The notes under the pieces are model-generated. The model made no database searches. It had not been told where the DNA came from and saw only the letters and a program-made list of their open reading frames with translations. The translations under genes were made by a program, and so were the position numbers. This document shows, one piece after another, positions 16,651 through 24,080 of a stretch of 33,204 nt of DNA (within the stretch, counting starts at the first letter, position 1; each line of letters starts with the position of its first letter). This DNA comes from Gammaproteobacteria bacterium (GTDB lineage Bacteria; Pseudomonadota; Gammaproteobacteria; Xanthomonadales; SZUA-36), in the NCBI GenBank assembly GCA_021772935.1, contig JAJFLA010000014.1, positions 1 to 33,204 on the forward strand, given 5' to 3'.

Positions 16651-18126
16651 TTATCTCCTGTCCCAAAGTTCATTTCCCAGATACATATGTTTAGTCAATA
16701 GATGCTCATAAATTTTGTCCACGTTGTCTCCGTTCAAAAATATTACATACCCATTTTTAGACTTTGGGAACAAAATTGCCAAGGTGCTTACTCCAGGGTC
16801 TTTTCCTGTATGCAATAAGGCATAATCCCCTGTACTGAAATTAGTTAGCTTTTCCCACCCAAGTCCAAAATAGTCATTTTCTTTAAGCTTAATTTGACTC
16901 TTTGTCATTTCGCTATATACGCTTTCAGATAAGCCACCACCATTTAAAACATAGGCAATAAAATTCCCATAATCTTCAATTGTCGTGAGTAAATTTGCTG
17001 CCGCATTGGCTTCATAATATTTATGGGTTTCTATTTGTATTCCGCTATTATCGTGATTTTCAGCATACCGGTTTTCCTCCATTGATTTGTCCCACCAATA
17101 ACGGGTATCACTCATTTTTGCAGGTTTAAAAATTAAAGAGTCCGTAAGCTCTTCTAAACTTTTGCCGAACTTCGCTTCTAATGATTTTCTTAAATATTCA
17201 AATCCTTCGCCTGAGTATTGATATTTTGTTCCAGGCTCAAATTCAAAGGATAATTTTTTGTTGTCAGTCATCCAGCGCCAATTTGGAAAGCCTGTTTGGT
17301 GGGTAAGTATAATTCTTGGAGTTAATTTTTTGCGTCTCTTATCTTTTTTAATATCTGGGTCAGTCCAATATCTGTACAATGGTTCGTCCAAATCCAGCTG
17401 TCCTGAACTTACTAATTTTAATGTTAATAAAGCGACAACAGGTTTGCTGAGTGAAGCCACCTTAAATATTGAATTGTAGGGGGCAGAAACTCCTTCTTTT
17501 AAATCCCCGAAAACTTGAATTCGTGACAATTGTCCATTTTTTATAGTCCCTAAACCCAAGGCCGGTACTTTTTCTTGAACTAGAAGTGTCTCAATTTCTT
17601 TTTCAAATGTGTTTTTCGTATCGGATTTTGTCGGGTCATGATGGTTGAAGCTTAAAACTTCTTTTAATAACCAGTTCTCATTTTCTAATAGGTACAAATG
17701 AATGAATTTTGCGCTACTTGTTTGAACGTCTTCTTTATTCGGCTTTCTGATAAAAAAATTATGTACGCCACTTTGAATGGCTCCGTACAAAGCTCCATTA
17801 TTATAAAGTGGAAAGACTTCTAAACTTTGCCCTTCAACTTTTCTTATGGGCTTTTTATCAGGGTTTGAACAAATATATTTCTTTGTGTTTTCAAAAAAGT
17901 CATCTCTGTCTTGAATCCCACTTTGGTCGTGATAAAACTTCAGGTTTTTATGAATTGCTTTATCAAGATATTCAAGGTCACATTGATTGAATCCACGTTC
18001 AAAAAATGTACTGTCTATTTCCCTTAATGTTTTAAATAATTCTGATGTTTCTTCAGCTTGTGAATACGAATTTTGAATTGATAGCACGACTATCAATATT
18101 AAAATAAATGGCTTGGATAAGGACAT
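16651..18126 (-). CDS. Exported beta-lactamase-fold serine hydrolase with N-terminal NTF2-like domain
   Basis: The 491-residue protein begins with a signal peptide (MSLSKPFILILIVVLSIQNS, continuing YSQA). Residues about 25-165 look like an NTF2/SnoaL-type domain. The C-terminal part is a class C beta-lactamase/penicillin-binding-protein fold (PF00144 type). The nucleophile motif SxxK is in VASLSKPV, the second motif position is YSG in YQYSGEGFEYL, and the third is HTGK. Family members hydrolyse peptides, esters or beta-lactams, and the substrate cannot be inferred. The gene is AT-rich and the codon style and signal peptide look Bacteroidota-like, unlike the GC-richer cargo on both sides. This suggests horizontal transfer together with the next genes. 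Confidence 0.85.
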   Translation of the reverse strand: MSLSKPFILILIVVLSIQNSYSQAEETSELFKTLREIDSTFFERGFNQCDLEYLDKAIHKNLKFYHDQSGIQDRDDFFENTKKYICSNPDKKPIRKVEGQSLEVFPLYNNGALYGAIQSGVHNFFIRKPNKEDVQTSSAKFIHLYLLENENWLLKEVLSFNHHDPTKSDTKNTFEKEIETLLVQEKVPALGLGTIKNGQLSRIQVFGDLKEGVSAPYNSIFKVASLSKPVVALLTLKLVSSGQLDLDEPLYRYWTDPDIKKDKRRKKLTPRIILTHQTGFPNWRWMTDNKKLSFEFEPGTKYQYSGEGFEYLRKSLEAKFGKSLEELTDSLIFKPAKMSDTRYWWDKSMEENRYAENHDNSGIQIETHKYYEANAAANLLTTIEDYGNFIAYVLNGGGLSESVYSEMTKSQIKLKENDYFGLGWEKLTNFSTGDYALLHTGKDPGVSTLAILFPKSKNGYVIFLNGDNVDKIYEHLLTKHMYLGNELWDRR

Positions 18127-18208
18127 AGTAACCCCTGATGAAAACGTTTGGTTTTCCTAACTGTTTGATTTAGTGATGAATGAAATGTTTTTAGTTAAAC
18201 GGTGAGTG

Positions 18209-18544
18209 CTACTTTTTATATTTTTGTTCGATAAAAAAATTAAGGATAAGACTGAGACCTCCAAATAGAAATGTCATAGATAGATAGGAAGCTATATTAC
18301 TTAAATCATATGTCGTATATAGAATATTGCCCACGATAATTCCGATTGCGAAACCTGTAATAAACATTCCATATTTTAAGGTTACCCACTTTGTATCTTT
18401 ATTAAATAACTCCGTTAATTCTATTCCTCTATCTAACATCGACATTTTTTCTCGATGGCGCGTCATATAATGGACATAAATCACACCGAATATAGCTGAT
18501 ACTATGGTAAATGTGACTAAAAAATCTCTAAAAATTTCGTCCAT
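18209..18544 (-). CDS. DUF6249-like small membrane protein
   Basis: The 111-residue protein has a first membrane segment (VTFTIVSAIFGVIYVHYM) and a cytoplasmic stretch TRHREKMSMLDRGIELTELF. The R-[HN]-x-E-[RK]-[ML] pattern followed by a Gly is typical of DUF6249 proteins. Two further membrane segments follow (FITGFAIGIIVGNILY and SMTFLFGGLSLILNFFI). In Bacteroidota such genes often sit beside an ECF sigma factor, as here. It is divergent from the sigma factor and has a matching ECF-type promoter sequence in the shared intergenic region. Its function is unknown; a role in the envelope or in sigma control is possible. AT-rich, probably acquired with its neighbours. Confidence 0.7.
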   Translation of the reverse strand: MDEIFRDFLVTFTIVSAIFGVIYVHYMTRHREKMSMLDRGIELTELFNKDTKWVTLKYGMFITGFAIGIIVGNILYTTYDLSNIASYLSMTFLFGGLSLILNFFIEQKYKK

Positions 18545-18575
18545 AATAATTTCGATTTATTGAATGTTCATCCAT

Positions 18576-18671
18576 ACGATGCTTAAATTTGGATTTGGTT
18601 ACACTTTTTTATCAGAACCAATTTTTGAACAAAAAAAGACCAATGTGTAACCATTCAGAAAAATGTGCATC
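18576..18671. promoter_or_regulatory. Pair of facing ECF-type promoters between the DUF6249 and sigma genes
   Basis: The 9 bp inverted repeat TGGTTACAC (18596-18604) and GTGTAACCA (18645-18653) flank 40 bp. Read outward on each strand, GTGTAACC is followed after 16 bp by ATC, preceded by GC in both cases (GCATC at 18667-18671 on +, and the same word at the minus-strand position near 18576-18580). Identical spacing in both directions suggests -35/-10 pairs used by the adjacent ECF sigma factor for itself and for the DUF6249 gene. Confidence 0.6.
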
Positions 18672-18681
18672 TCATTGTTAG

Positions 18682-19257
18682 ATGGTAGACACCGAAGATA
18701 GTATTTACATTGAACGCATCATAAATGGCGATAATAATGCTTATGCCTTTCTTGTAAATAAATACGGGAAAATGGCTTATACCGTTGCATTAAGAGTAAT
18801 GCGAAATAAAGAAGATGCTGAAGATACAGCGCAAGAAAGTTTTATTAAAGCATTTCAGAAAATACGTTCTTTTAAAAACAATTCAAAATTTTCTACCTGG
18901 CTATATACCATTGTATATAGAACTGCTGTTTATAATTTGAGAAAAAACAAAATCACTACACAACAAATAGATGACGATATAACTGGAAGCCATACTATTG
19001 AAGGCATAAATGCATCTGAACTTGAATTGAATGATAAGTTATTGTCAAAAACCGTAAAAGAAGCGATAGACAAGCTGCCAAGAACAGAATCATTATTAAT
19101 AACTCTATTTTATATAAATGGAAATAGTGTTGCTGAAATTAGAAAGATTACTGATTTAACTGAATCCAATATTAAAGTACAGCTTTACAGAGCGAGAAAG
19201 AAGTTAAAAAAAATATTGAAAACAACTATTAATCATCAACTAAACATTGAGTTTTAG
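18682..19257 (+). CDS. ECF-family RNA polymerase sigma factor
   Basis: The 191-residue sigma-70-type factor has region 2 at the N-terminus (NAYAFLVNKYGKMAYTVALR, then EDAEDTAQESFIKAFQKIRSF and FSTWLYTIVYRTAVYNLRKN). Region 4 follows (IDKLPRTESLLITLFYING and LTESNIKVQLYRARKKLKKI). It would direct RNA polymerase to a small regulon, probably including its own promoter and that of the divergent gene. The ATG at 18682 is about 10 bp after the putative -10 element, so the leader would be very short. The next gene starts 1 bp after its stop. AT-rich and Bacteroidota-like. Confidence 0.9.
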   Translation: MVDTEDSIYIERIINGDNNAYAFLVNKYGKMAYTVALRVMRNKEDAEDTAQESFIKAFQKIRSFKNNSKFSTWLYTIVYRTAVYNLRKNKITTQQIDDDITGSHTIEGINASELELNDKLLSKTVKEAIDKLPRTESLLITLFYINGNSVAEIRKITDLTESNIKVQLYRARKKLKKILKTTINHQLNIEF

Positions 19258-19258
19258 A

Positions 19259-19738
19259 ATGTCTAGAAAAAATGACCACACATTAATTGAGCTCTTAGAA
19301 AAAGTAGTTCCTGATAATCCAAGCTCTGAATTTACAGCAGATGTGATGGAACAGCTAAGTTTATACTTTGAGAAAAAATTAAGGAGTGATGCTTCTTTTC
19401 AAAACTTATTAAATCAAGACGACAATAATCTCTCTTGTTATTTTACAGAAAATGTTTTATCAACAATTAACTCTAAACACTCCAGTCGGTTTAGACCAAT
19501 TATTAACAAAAAAATTGGTTGGATATTTACAATAGCGATTTTGGCATTAACAGGTTTATCATTTTTTATTGGTGATGGGTCACAAGTTGTTGAGAATTCA
19601 ACTCACTATAACCTGAGTTCATTTATTGAAGTATTAAACATTTCATCACAAAGCGTTTCAGTCTTGTTTGCCTGCAGCATTTCATTAAGTTGCCTTTTAC
19701 TAGTGGACTATTTTTTTAAAAATAGGGTTTCACATTAG
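19259..19738 (+). CDS. Membrane protein encoded with the ECF sigma factor, possible anti-sigma factor
   Basis: The product is 159 residues long from the ATG at 19259, 1 bp after the sigma stop. The N-terminal 85 residues are polar and could contact the sigma factor. Two membrane segments follow (IGWIFTIAILALTGLSFFIG and VSVLFACSISLSCLLLVDYF). Position and topology fit an anti-sigma factor, but no zinc-binding ZAS motif (HxxxCxxC) is visible, so the assignment rests on context. A TTG four codons upstream is an alternative start that would overlap the sigma gene. AT-rich, as its partner. Confidence 0.6.
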   Translation: MSRKNDHTLIELLEKVVPDNPSSEFTADVMEQLSLYFEKKLRSDASFQNLLNQDDNNLSCYFTENVLSTINSKHSSRFRPIINKKIGWIFTIAILALTGLSFFIGDGSQVVENSTHYNLSSFIEVLNISSQSVSVLFACSISLSCLLLVDYFFKNRVSH

Positions 19739-19742
19739 TGTT

Positions 19743-20000
19743 TCAGTCAGGATGCTGCTTTTTAATGATGATCTTAAGAATCTTCGATAAAATTGAATTG
19801 ATTATTTTGGTGTTGGATTTGTTCAGGTGCAATACCATAACTGTATCGGTTGTTTTAACATAGAACACGGCAGTGGAATACCCATCGGCTCCGCCGGTGT
19901 GACCCATAATTTTTACCCCGTTACCCGATTGCAGAATTTCAACACCCAGGCCCTGAAGTGTTCTCTCCCGATTTGTAACCGGGTTCTCTGACATATCCAA
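19743..20000 (-). pseudogene. C-terminal fragment of a beta-lactamase-family serine hydrolase
   Basis: The fragment of at most 85 residues contains the KTG-like third motif (IMGHTGGADGYSTAVFYV) near residue 32 of this frame, preceded by a GLGVEI segment. This is the usual C-terminal part of class C-type serine hydrolases. The SxxK and YxN parts are missing. The 5' portion is GC-richer than the AT-rich 3' end. It is not a copy of the complete hydrolase at 16651-18126. It is probably a remnant left at a junction between two cargo blocks of different origin. Confidence 0.6.
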
Positions 20001-20038
20001 ACCAATGTTAGAGTAAATACACTAGTTAATCAGAATTT

Positions 20039-20626
20039 TCAGGCGGCCAAGGCTCTCTCTAGTTGCCTGGCACGGCCACCCAGAACCTGTCCTGAAGGGG
20101 TCAATTCGTAGCGTGGACGGGGTGGGTAGGCTTCGACAATTTTCCTTTCCACGAGTCCTGCGACTTCGAGCTCTTTAAGTGCGAGTGCGAGTGCGCGGGG
20201 CGTGATCCCCGGAAGATTTTTCTGGATTTCGCCGAAGTGGGCCTTGGATGTACCCAGGGCCAGGGTTACCGGAAGCGACCACTTACGCAAGGCGGCTTTA
20301 CTGACATCCATCTCCAATAACACGGCCATCACGCCTTCGGCCGCCCTGGCCAGGCTCATACCACGAGGCGTAAGCACGTACTCAGGCCGCATTGGGTGGC
20401 CGTATCCGGGGTTGCGCCGAACCCATCCCTGCTTGATCAGGGCATCCAGGGTTCGTTTAAGGGACCCTGGGCTGATGTTCGCCCGTTGCACCAGGGTTAC
20501 AAATTTTCCACCACCTCCATGCTTTCCCGAAACCCCCGTTGTGCCTTGCACCAGCAGAGCGAGAACCGGAATGGACCAATGAAACCGGACGAGGTCGAGC
20601 AATAGTTGAGTATTAATAGATTTCAT
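20039..20626 (-). CDS. Tandem winged-helix (HxlR-like) transcriptional regulator
   Basis: The 195-residue protein has two winged-helix units, at about residues 8-95 and 108-190. Each carries the HxlR-style pattern W-S-[IL]-P-V near its start (FHWSIPVLALL, KWSLPVTLAL), then a helix pair and a wing (PEYVLTPRGMSL, PRYELTPSGQVL). HxlR proteins normally have one such unit and dimerise; here the dimer is apparently fused. It is divergent from a VOC-fold gene and a perfect inverted repeat lies between them, so autoregulation and control of that gene are likely. The effector is unknown; related regulators respond to electrophiles, quinones or aldehydes. It is GC-rich compared with the preceding block. 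Confidence 0.8.
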   Translation of the reverse strand: MKSINTQLLLDLVRFHWSIPVLALLVQGTTGVSGKHGGGGKFVTLVQRANISPGSLKRTLDALIKQGWVRRNPGYGHPMRPEYVLTPRGMSLARAAEGVMAVLLEMDVSKAALRKWSLPVTLALGTSKAHFGEIQKNLPGITPRALALALKELEVAGLVERKIVEAYPPRPRYELTPSGQVLGGRARQLERALAA

Positions 20627-20640
20627 TCTTGATTACTAAA

Positions 20641-20657
20641 AGTATAGTACCTATACT
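20641..20657. promoter_or_regulatory. Operator between the winged-helix regulator and the VOC gene
   Basis: AGTATAG-TAC-CTATACT is a perfect 7 bp inverted repeat with a 3 bp centre. It lies 15 bp upstream of the regulator start and 43 bp upstream of the VOC start. It is the natural binding site for the fused-dimer regulator and would overlap both promoters. Confidence 0.7.
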
Positions 20658-20699
20658 AATAGTTATTAGATCATAAAGCTAACGAATTGGAGACAAATC

Positions 20700-21080
20700 A
20701 TGATCCGTGATAAAGATTTCGATGGAGGCCTCACCTGTTCACTCCCCTGCAGTGATCTGAGCGCTTCCATTCGCTGGTACGAAAATATCCTCAATTTCAA
20801 ACTCCTCTTTCGGCTCGACGATATGGGCTGGTGCGAATTGTCCACCCCGGTTGCAGGTGTAACCCTCGGATTCAGCCAGGTTGAACGGCCGGAAGTACGC
20901 GGCGGCGCCACACTGACATGGGGCGTCAACGACATTGACTCTGCCCGCATTGCACTGGAGGCACAGGGTGTGCCGTTCGATGGAGAGACGATCACCATCC
21001 CCGAAACCGTCCGTCTCGCGACATTCTTCGATCCGGACGGAAACAAGCATATGTTTTACCAGGATCTGGGTGAGCACTGA
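20700..21080 (+). CDS. VOC-fold (glyoxalase/bleomycin-resistance-like) protein
   Basis: The 126-residue protein has the vicinal-oxygen-chelate pattern: SLPCSDLSASIRWYENILNF at the start of the fold, a beta-rich middle, a second repeat (TWGVNDIDSARIALEAQGV), and the terminal FFDPDGNKHMFYQD. Members bind a divalent metal or small ligands and include glyoxalases, dioxygenases and drug-binding resistance proteins. The exact role is open. TTGGAG precedes the ATG by about 8 bp. It is divergent from the tandem winged-helix regulator with a shared operator, which suggests induced expression in response to a reactive or toxic small molecule. Confidence 0.82.
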   Translation: MIRDKDFDGGLTCSLPCSDLSASIRWYENILNFKLLFRLDDMGWCELSTPVAGVTLGFSQVERPEVRGGATLTWGVNDIDSARIALEAQGVPFDGETITIPETVRLATFFDPDGNKHMFYQDLGEH

Positions 21081-21092
21081 AGGCAGTATTGA

Positions 21093-22232
21093 ATGCGAAA
21101 CTGTACCCTGTTCGCCCTCGTAGTTGCGTGTATTTGCGTACCAGCATCGCCAGCTACCGCCCAGACAGAGGGCTTCAGCATCGAGGATATATCATTTTTT
21201 AATGCTGATGGATTTTTTTCAGTCGGAACACAATCGAATAGAACTGCATCAATAACCTTATCCGATATCGACAAGGACGGAGATTTAGATGCGCTTGTTG
21301 CAAACGGCAGACATTGGGCGGAACAAAATTATATTTACTACAATGACGGAAAGGGAGGTTTCAAATTAGCCCAACCTATTGGAAAATTCCTTGACGCTTC
21401 CTATTCTGTTAAAAGTGCAGATTTCAACAATGATGGATTTATGGACATAGCCGTAGCCAATGACAATATCGAGAATAAACTATATTTTGGTTCTGCAAAT
21501 AATCAATTTGACAACGTAATTTCTTTTGGCTCAAGATCGCCTTCAAGAAATCTTGAAATAGCAGATATCGATAATGATGGAGATTTTGACCTAATACTTT
21601 CAAATAGAAAAGCCAAAAACGAAATCTGCCTAAATAATGGACAAGGCAATTTTGAAAAAATTATCACTTTTGGAAATCAATCTGACCAAACAATTCAAAC
21701 TAAAATAGTAGATATAAACAAGGATGGGTTTTTGGACTTGATTACAGCAGAAAGACAGACTAAAAATAAAGTTTATCTAAATGATGGAAAGCAGAATTTT
21801 TCAAAAGCAATAGAATTTGGTAAAGAAGAAGATGAAACTCGTTCTATTGACCTTGGCGATTTTGACAACGATGGTTTTTTGGATATTGTTGCGGGAAATT
21901 TAGGTTCAAAAAACAGCATCTATTTTGGCAACAGGAATTTGACTTTTAACCGGGTTTTTGATTTCAAAACAAAACGTATGACTTTATCCATAAAAGGTGC
22001 TGACCTGAATCAAGATGGATATTCTGACATTGTAGAGGGAAATTCAGAAGAAAGAAATTATGTCTATTTTGGACAGAAGAATGGAGAGTTTAAAGAAATT
22101 GGTTTGAGAGAGAATTTAAAGGACGACACCTATAACATAGAAATAGGAGATTTAAATAACGATGGATTTCTCGATATTGTAGAGTCGAATTCTGGAACTT
22201 GGAATTTATATTACAAGACTCGGAAGAAATAG
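21093..22232 (+). CDS. Exported FG-GAP/VCBS repeat protein
   Basis: The 379-residue protein has a signal peptide (MRNCTLFALVVACICVPASP, cleavage after ATAQ). At least seven repeats with calcium-binding D-x-[DN]-x-DG loops follow, for example DIDKDGDLDALVANG, DFNNDGFMDIAVAND, DIDNDGDFDLILSN, DFDNDGFLDIVAGN and DLNQDGYSDIVEGN. Seven repeats are enough for a closed beta-propeller, probably a binding or adhesion module outside the cytoplasm. The signal-peptide part is GC-rich with proteobacterial style, whereas the repeat part is AT-rich. The gene may be a hybrid of a local 5' end and an acquired body. It starts 12 bp after the VOC stop. Confidence 0.85.
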   Translation: MRNCTLFALVVACICVPASPATAQTEGFSIEDISFFNADGFFSVGTQSNRTASITLSDIDKDGDLDALVANGRHWAEQNYIYYNDGKGGFKLAQPIGKFLDASYSVKSADFNNDGFMDIAVANDNIENKLYFGSANNQFDNVISFGSRSPSRNLEIADIDNDGDFDLILSNRKAKNEICLNNGQGNFEKIITFGNQSDQTIQTKIVDINKDGFLDLITAERQTKNKVYLNDGKQNFSKAIEFGKEEDETRSIDLGDFDNDGFLDIVAGNLGSKNSIYFGNRNLTFNRVFDFKTKRMTLSIKGADLNQDGYSDIVEGNSEERNYVYFGQKNGEFKEIGLRENLKDDTYNIEIGDLNNDGFLDIVESNSGTWNLYYKTRKK

Positions 22233-22438
22233 CTGTGGACAACAACTGACATCACCACCGCAACCAGCCTGGAGATAAAATCCAGTGGTTCGAATATCAT
22301 ATGGGTCGTGCCGTAACGCCAGGGTGTTTTTAACTCATAGCGAACCCTACCGTTAGTTTGGTGAGTTCATCACTGGTTGGCGCCTTGACTTCGCGAAAGC
22401 GTACAAAGCCTACCATGCACGGGATCAATGACACTTAT

Positions 22439-22921
22439 CTAAATATAGTTCTGACCGGTGTTCAAGCGTCTGAACGCAATGGCCTCGGCAACATGTTCGG
22501 AGCCGATGGCCGGGGCCTGGTCGAGGTCGGCAATGGTGCGTGACACCTTGAGAATGCGGTGGCAGGCCCGCGGTGACAGGTAGAGTTGTTCGGCTGCGTG
22601 TTCCAGCAGTTGCAGTGTTTCGTTTTTGAGGTAGCAGAATTGCTTCAGATCGCCGTTGCTCATCAGAGCATTGGTTTTGCTGGCCCGCGCGAATTGGATA
22701 TCACGTGCCTGGATGACGCGTTCACGAACGCTTGCCGAGTTTTCTATTCCGTCAGTCGATGCACTCAGAATGGAAGCCTTGGGGCGCAATACTTCGATCT
22801 GGATATCAATGCGATCGAGTAACGGGCCTGAAACCCGGTTACGATAGCGCTGAATCTGTTCGCCACTGCACTGACAGCGACCACTGTCGTCGCCCGAGAA
22901 GCCACAAGGACAGGGGTTCAT
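22439..22921 (-). CDS. comM: ComM/YifB C-terminal domain ORF, copy 3
   Basis: This 160-residue intact ORF has the same start (MNPCPCGFSGDDSGRCQC) and length as the other copies. The blocks RYRNRVSGPLLDRIDIQIEV and LSPRACHRILKVSRTIADLD are fully conserved, while the linker near residues 50-100 and the last residues (NTGQNYI) differ. DNA differences to copies 1, 2 and 4 are frequent at third codon positions. It is the most divergent module together with its HTH partner. No RAYT 3' end is recognised within the 206 bp between it and the FG-GAP gene. Confidence 0.85.
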   Translation of the reverse strand: MNPCPCGFSGDDSGRCQCSGEQIQRYRNRVSGPLLDRIDIQIEVLRPKASILSASTDGIENSASVRERVIQARDIQFARASKTNALMSNGDLKQFCYLKNETLQLLEHAAEQLYLSPRACHRILKVSRTIADLDQAPAIGSEHVAEAIAFRRLNTGQNYI

Positions 22922-22958
22922 TGCCTTTTTGCCATTTGCTTATGTTTCACTTAAGACA
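22922..22958. promoter_or_regulatory. 37 bp spacer, copy 3
   Basis: The length is exactly the same as in the other copies. The first nine bases (TGCCTTTTT) are shared with the other copies and the rest has diverged, though CTTAAG near the HTH start is kept. Length conservation without sequence conservation argues that spacing itself matters. Confidence 0.45.
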
Positions 22959-23387
22959 TTGATTCCTAGGGAATATGATTTTGAGCCGGTTTCTATTGGG
23001 GATCATATTCGGAAAAAGAGGCTGCAACTTGGGTTATTTCAGAGAGAAGTCGCTAAGCAGCTTGAAGTCAATCCGTGGACCGTTTTGAACTGGGAAAAGG
23101 GCAAAACAGAGGTGCCGATTGGGTCTATTCCTGCCGTTCTACAGTTCCTGGGTTACGATCCATTTCCAGAGCCCGAGACTGTATCCCAGCACCTGCTTTC
23201 GAAACGTCGAGCCATGGGCTGGACGATCAGAGAAGCTGCTCAAGTGGTTGGTGTTGACCCTGGTACCTGGGGTAGATGGGAGCGCGGCCAGCCTGTTCTG
23301 TATCGAAAACACCAAGACCTTGTGACTCAGTTTCTTGGCCTCTCAGTGGAAGCATTCAATAACAACGAAGCATCGTCTGAAAGTTGA
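22959..23387 (+). CDS. Tandem XRE-type HTH protein, copy 3
   Basis: The 142-residue protein has two XRE-like helix-turn-helix domains, with recognition segments VNPWTVLNWEKG and VDPGTWGRWERG. The TTG at 22959 aligns with the other copies; the frame is open from 22929. The C-terminus is seven residues shorter than in copies 1, 2 and 4 and lacks the SRWN..HER ending, and the structured tail found after the others is missing. This suggests the right-hand end of this module was replaced when the IS110-family remnant arrived immediately downstream. Confidence 0.78.
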   Translation: MIPREYDFEPVSIGDHIRKKRLQLGLFQREVAKQLEVNPWTVLNWEKGKTEVPIGSIPAVLQFLGYDPFPEPETVSQHLLSKRRAMGWTIREAAQVVGVDPGTWGRWERGQPVLYRKHQDLVTQFLGLSVEAFNNNEASSES

Positions 23388-23937
23388 AAGTCGTGGGTGT
23401 CCGCTGTTTTTTTGATGATTCATGGTGCCAGAGCTGCGATCACCCGTGGAATGAAGAATAGTCCAGAGTTGGCGCAATGGGTGCAGCCGATCATTGATCG
23501 GCAGGGTTTCAACAAGGCCGTGGTGGCAAGGGCCAACAAAATGACCCGAATATCCTGGGTCATCGTCACTACAGGCGAAGCTTTTGATATGAAACAGGCT
23601 TTTAAACCTGTCGCATAAGTCTGCCACACCGATGAGGCAATAAGTTTAACTGCCTTGGGAGAGCCTGAACTGGGACATGGTTTTCAAAACCGCGTGGGTG
23701 TAAAGGCCCCGGGGCATCTCGAAACTCATCCAGGGTCGGCGTGTAAAAACACGCCATCAAGAACCCGAATATATGTCAGCAGACTATTTCTTTATTGGGT
23801 TTGGCAGCAACAATTTAAATGGCAAGGCCTTCAATGGGAGGAGGCGTTTATTCACCCTGAAAACACCGATCTGAGCCTAAAAAGCCCGAAATAACACTTG
23901 ATTCAGGAGAGGCGTCCATATATGTCCCGACTTTTCT
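23388..23937 (+). mobile_element. IS110-family remnant (transposase 3' end plus right flank)
   Basis: Positions about 23400-23618 encode the C-terminal end of an IS110-type (Transposase_20) transposase: FLMIHGARAAITRGMKN, then NKAVVARANKMTRISWVIV and GEAFDM. The N-terminal catalytic DEDD domain is absent. The 310 bp after the stop hold no gene but look like the long 3' noncoding region of IS110-family elements. The remnant joins directly to the truncated duplicate at 23938, so its insertion or a later deletion probably removed the rest of that duplicate. Confidence 0.72.
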
Positions 23938-24049
23938 GCAACGCAATATACCAAAATTTTATCAGTCTCATCACACCCTTCGCTTACAAACAGCCATTAA
24001 AGTAACTGGCTTTTTTTTGTCCACTTAGATCACCGCAGCCACTTTTGCA
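23938..24049 (-). pseudogene. Remnant of a tandem duplicate: protease C-terminus and start of the exported protein
   Basis: This segment repeats 24947-25058 at an offset of exactly 1009 bp. On the minus strand it holds the last codons of a metalloprotease-like gene (SGCGDLSGQKKASYFNGCL and stop), then a start region encoding RLIKFWYIAL. This matches GLIKFWYIAL of the intact exported protein. The copy breaks off at the IS110 remnant. It shows that a unit of about 1 kb was duplicated in tandem and then truncated. Confidence 0.75.
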
Positions 24050-24080
24050 GCAGCCCTCCCGCTTAGCTATACGAACAATG

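Noticed and set aside
19743-20000. Full serine hydrolase gene
   Set aside because: Only the HTGG end is present. The catalytic SxxK segment is absent on either side, so it was kept as a fragment.
22233-22438. Possible integron attC site after the FG-GAP gene
   Set aside because: TTTTAAC and GTTAGTT loosely recall attC core sites, but they do not fit the RYYYAAC/GTTRRRY pairing and no folded imperfect palindrome of the right size is present. No integron integrase is seen.
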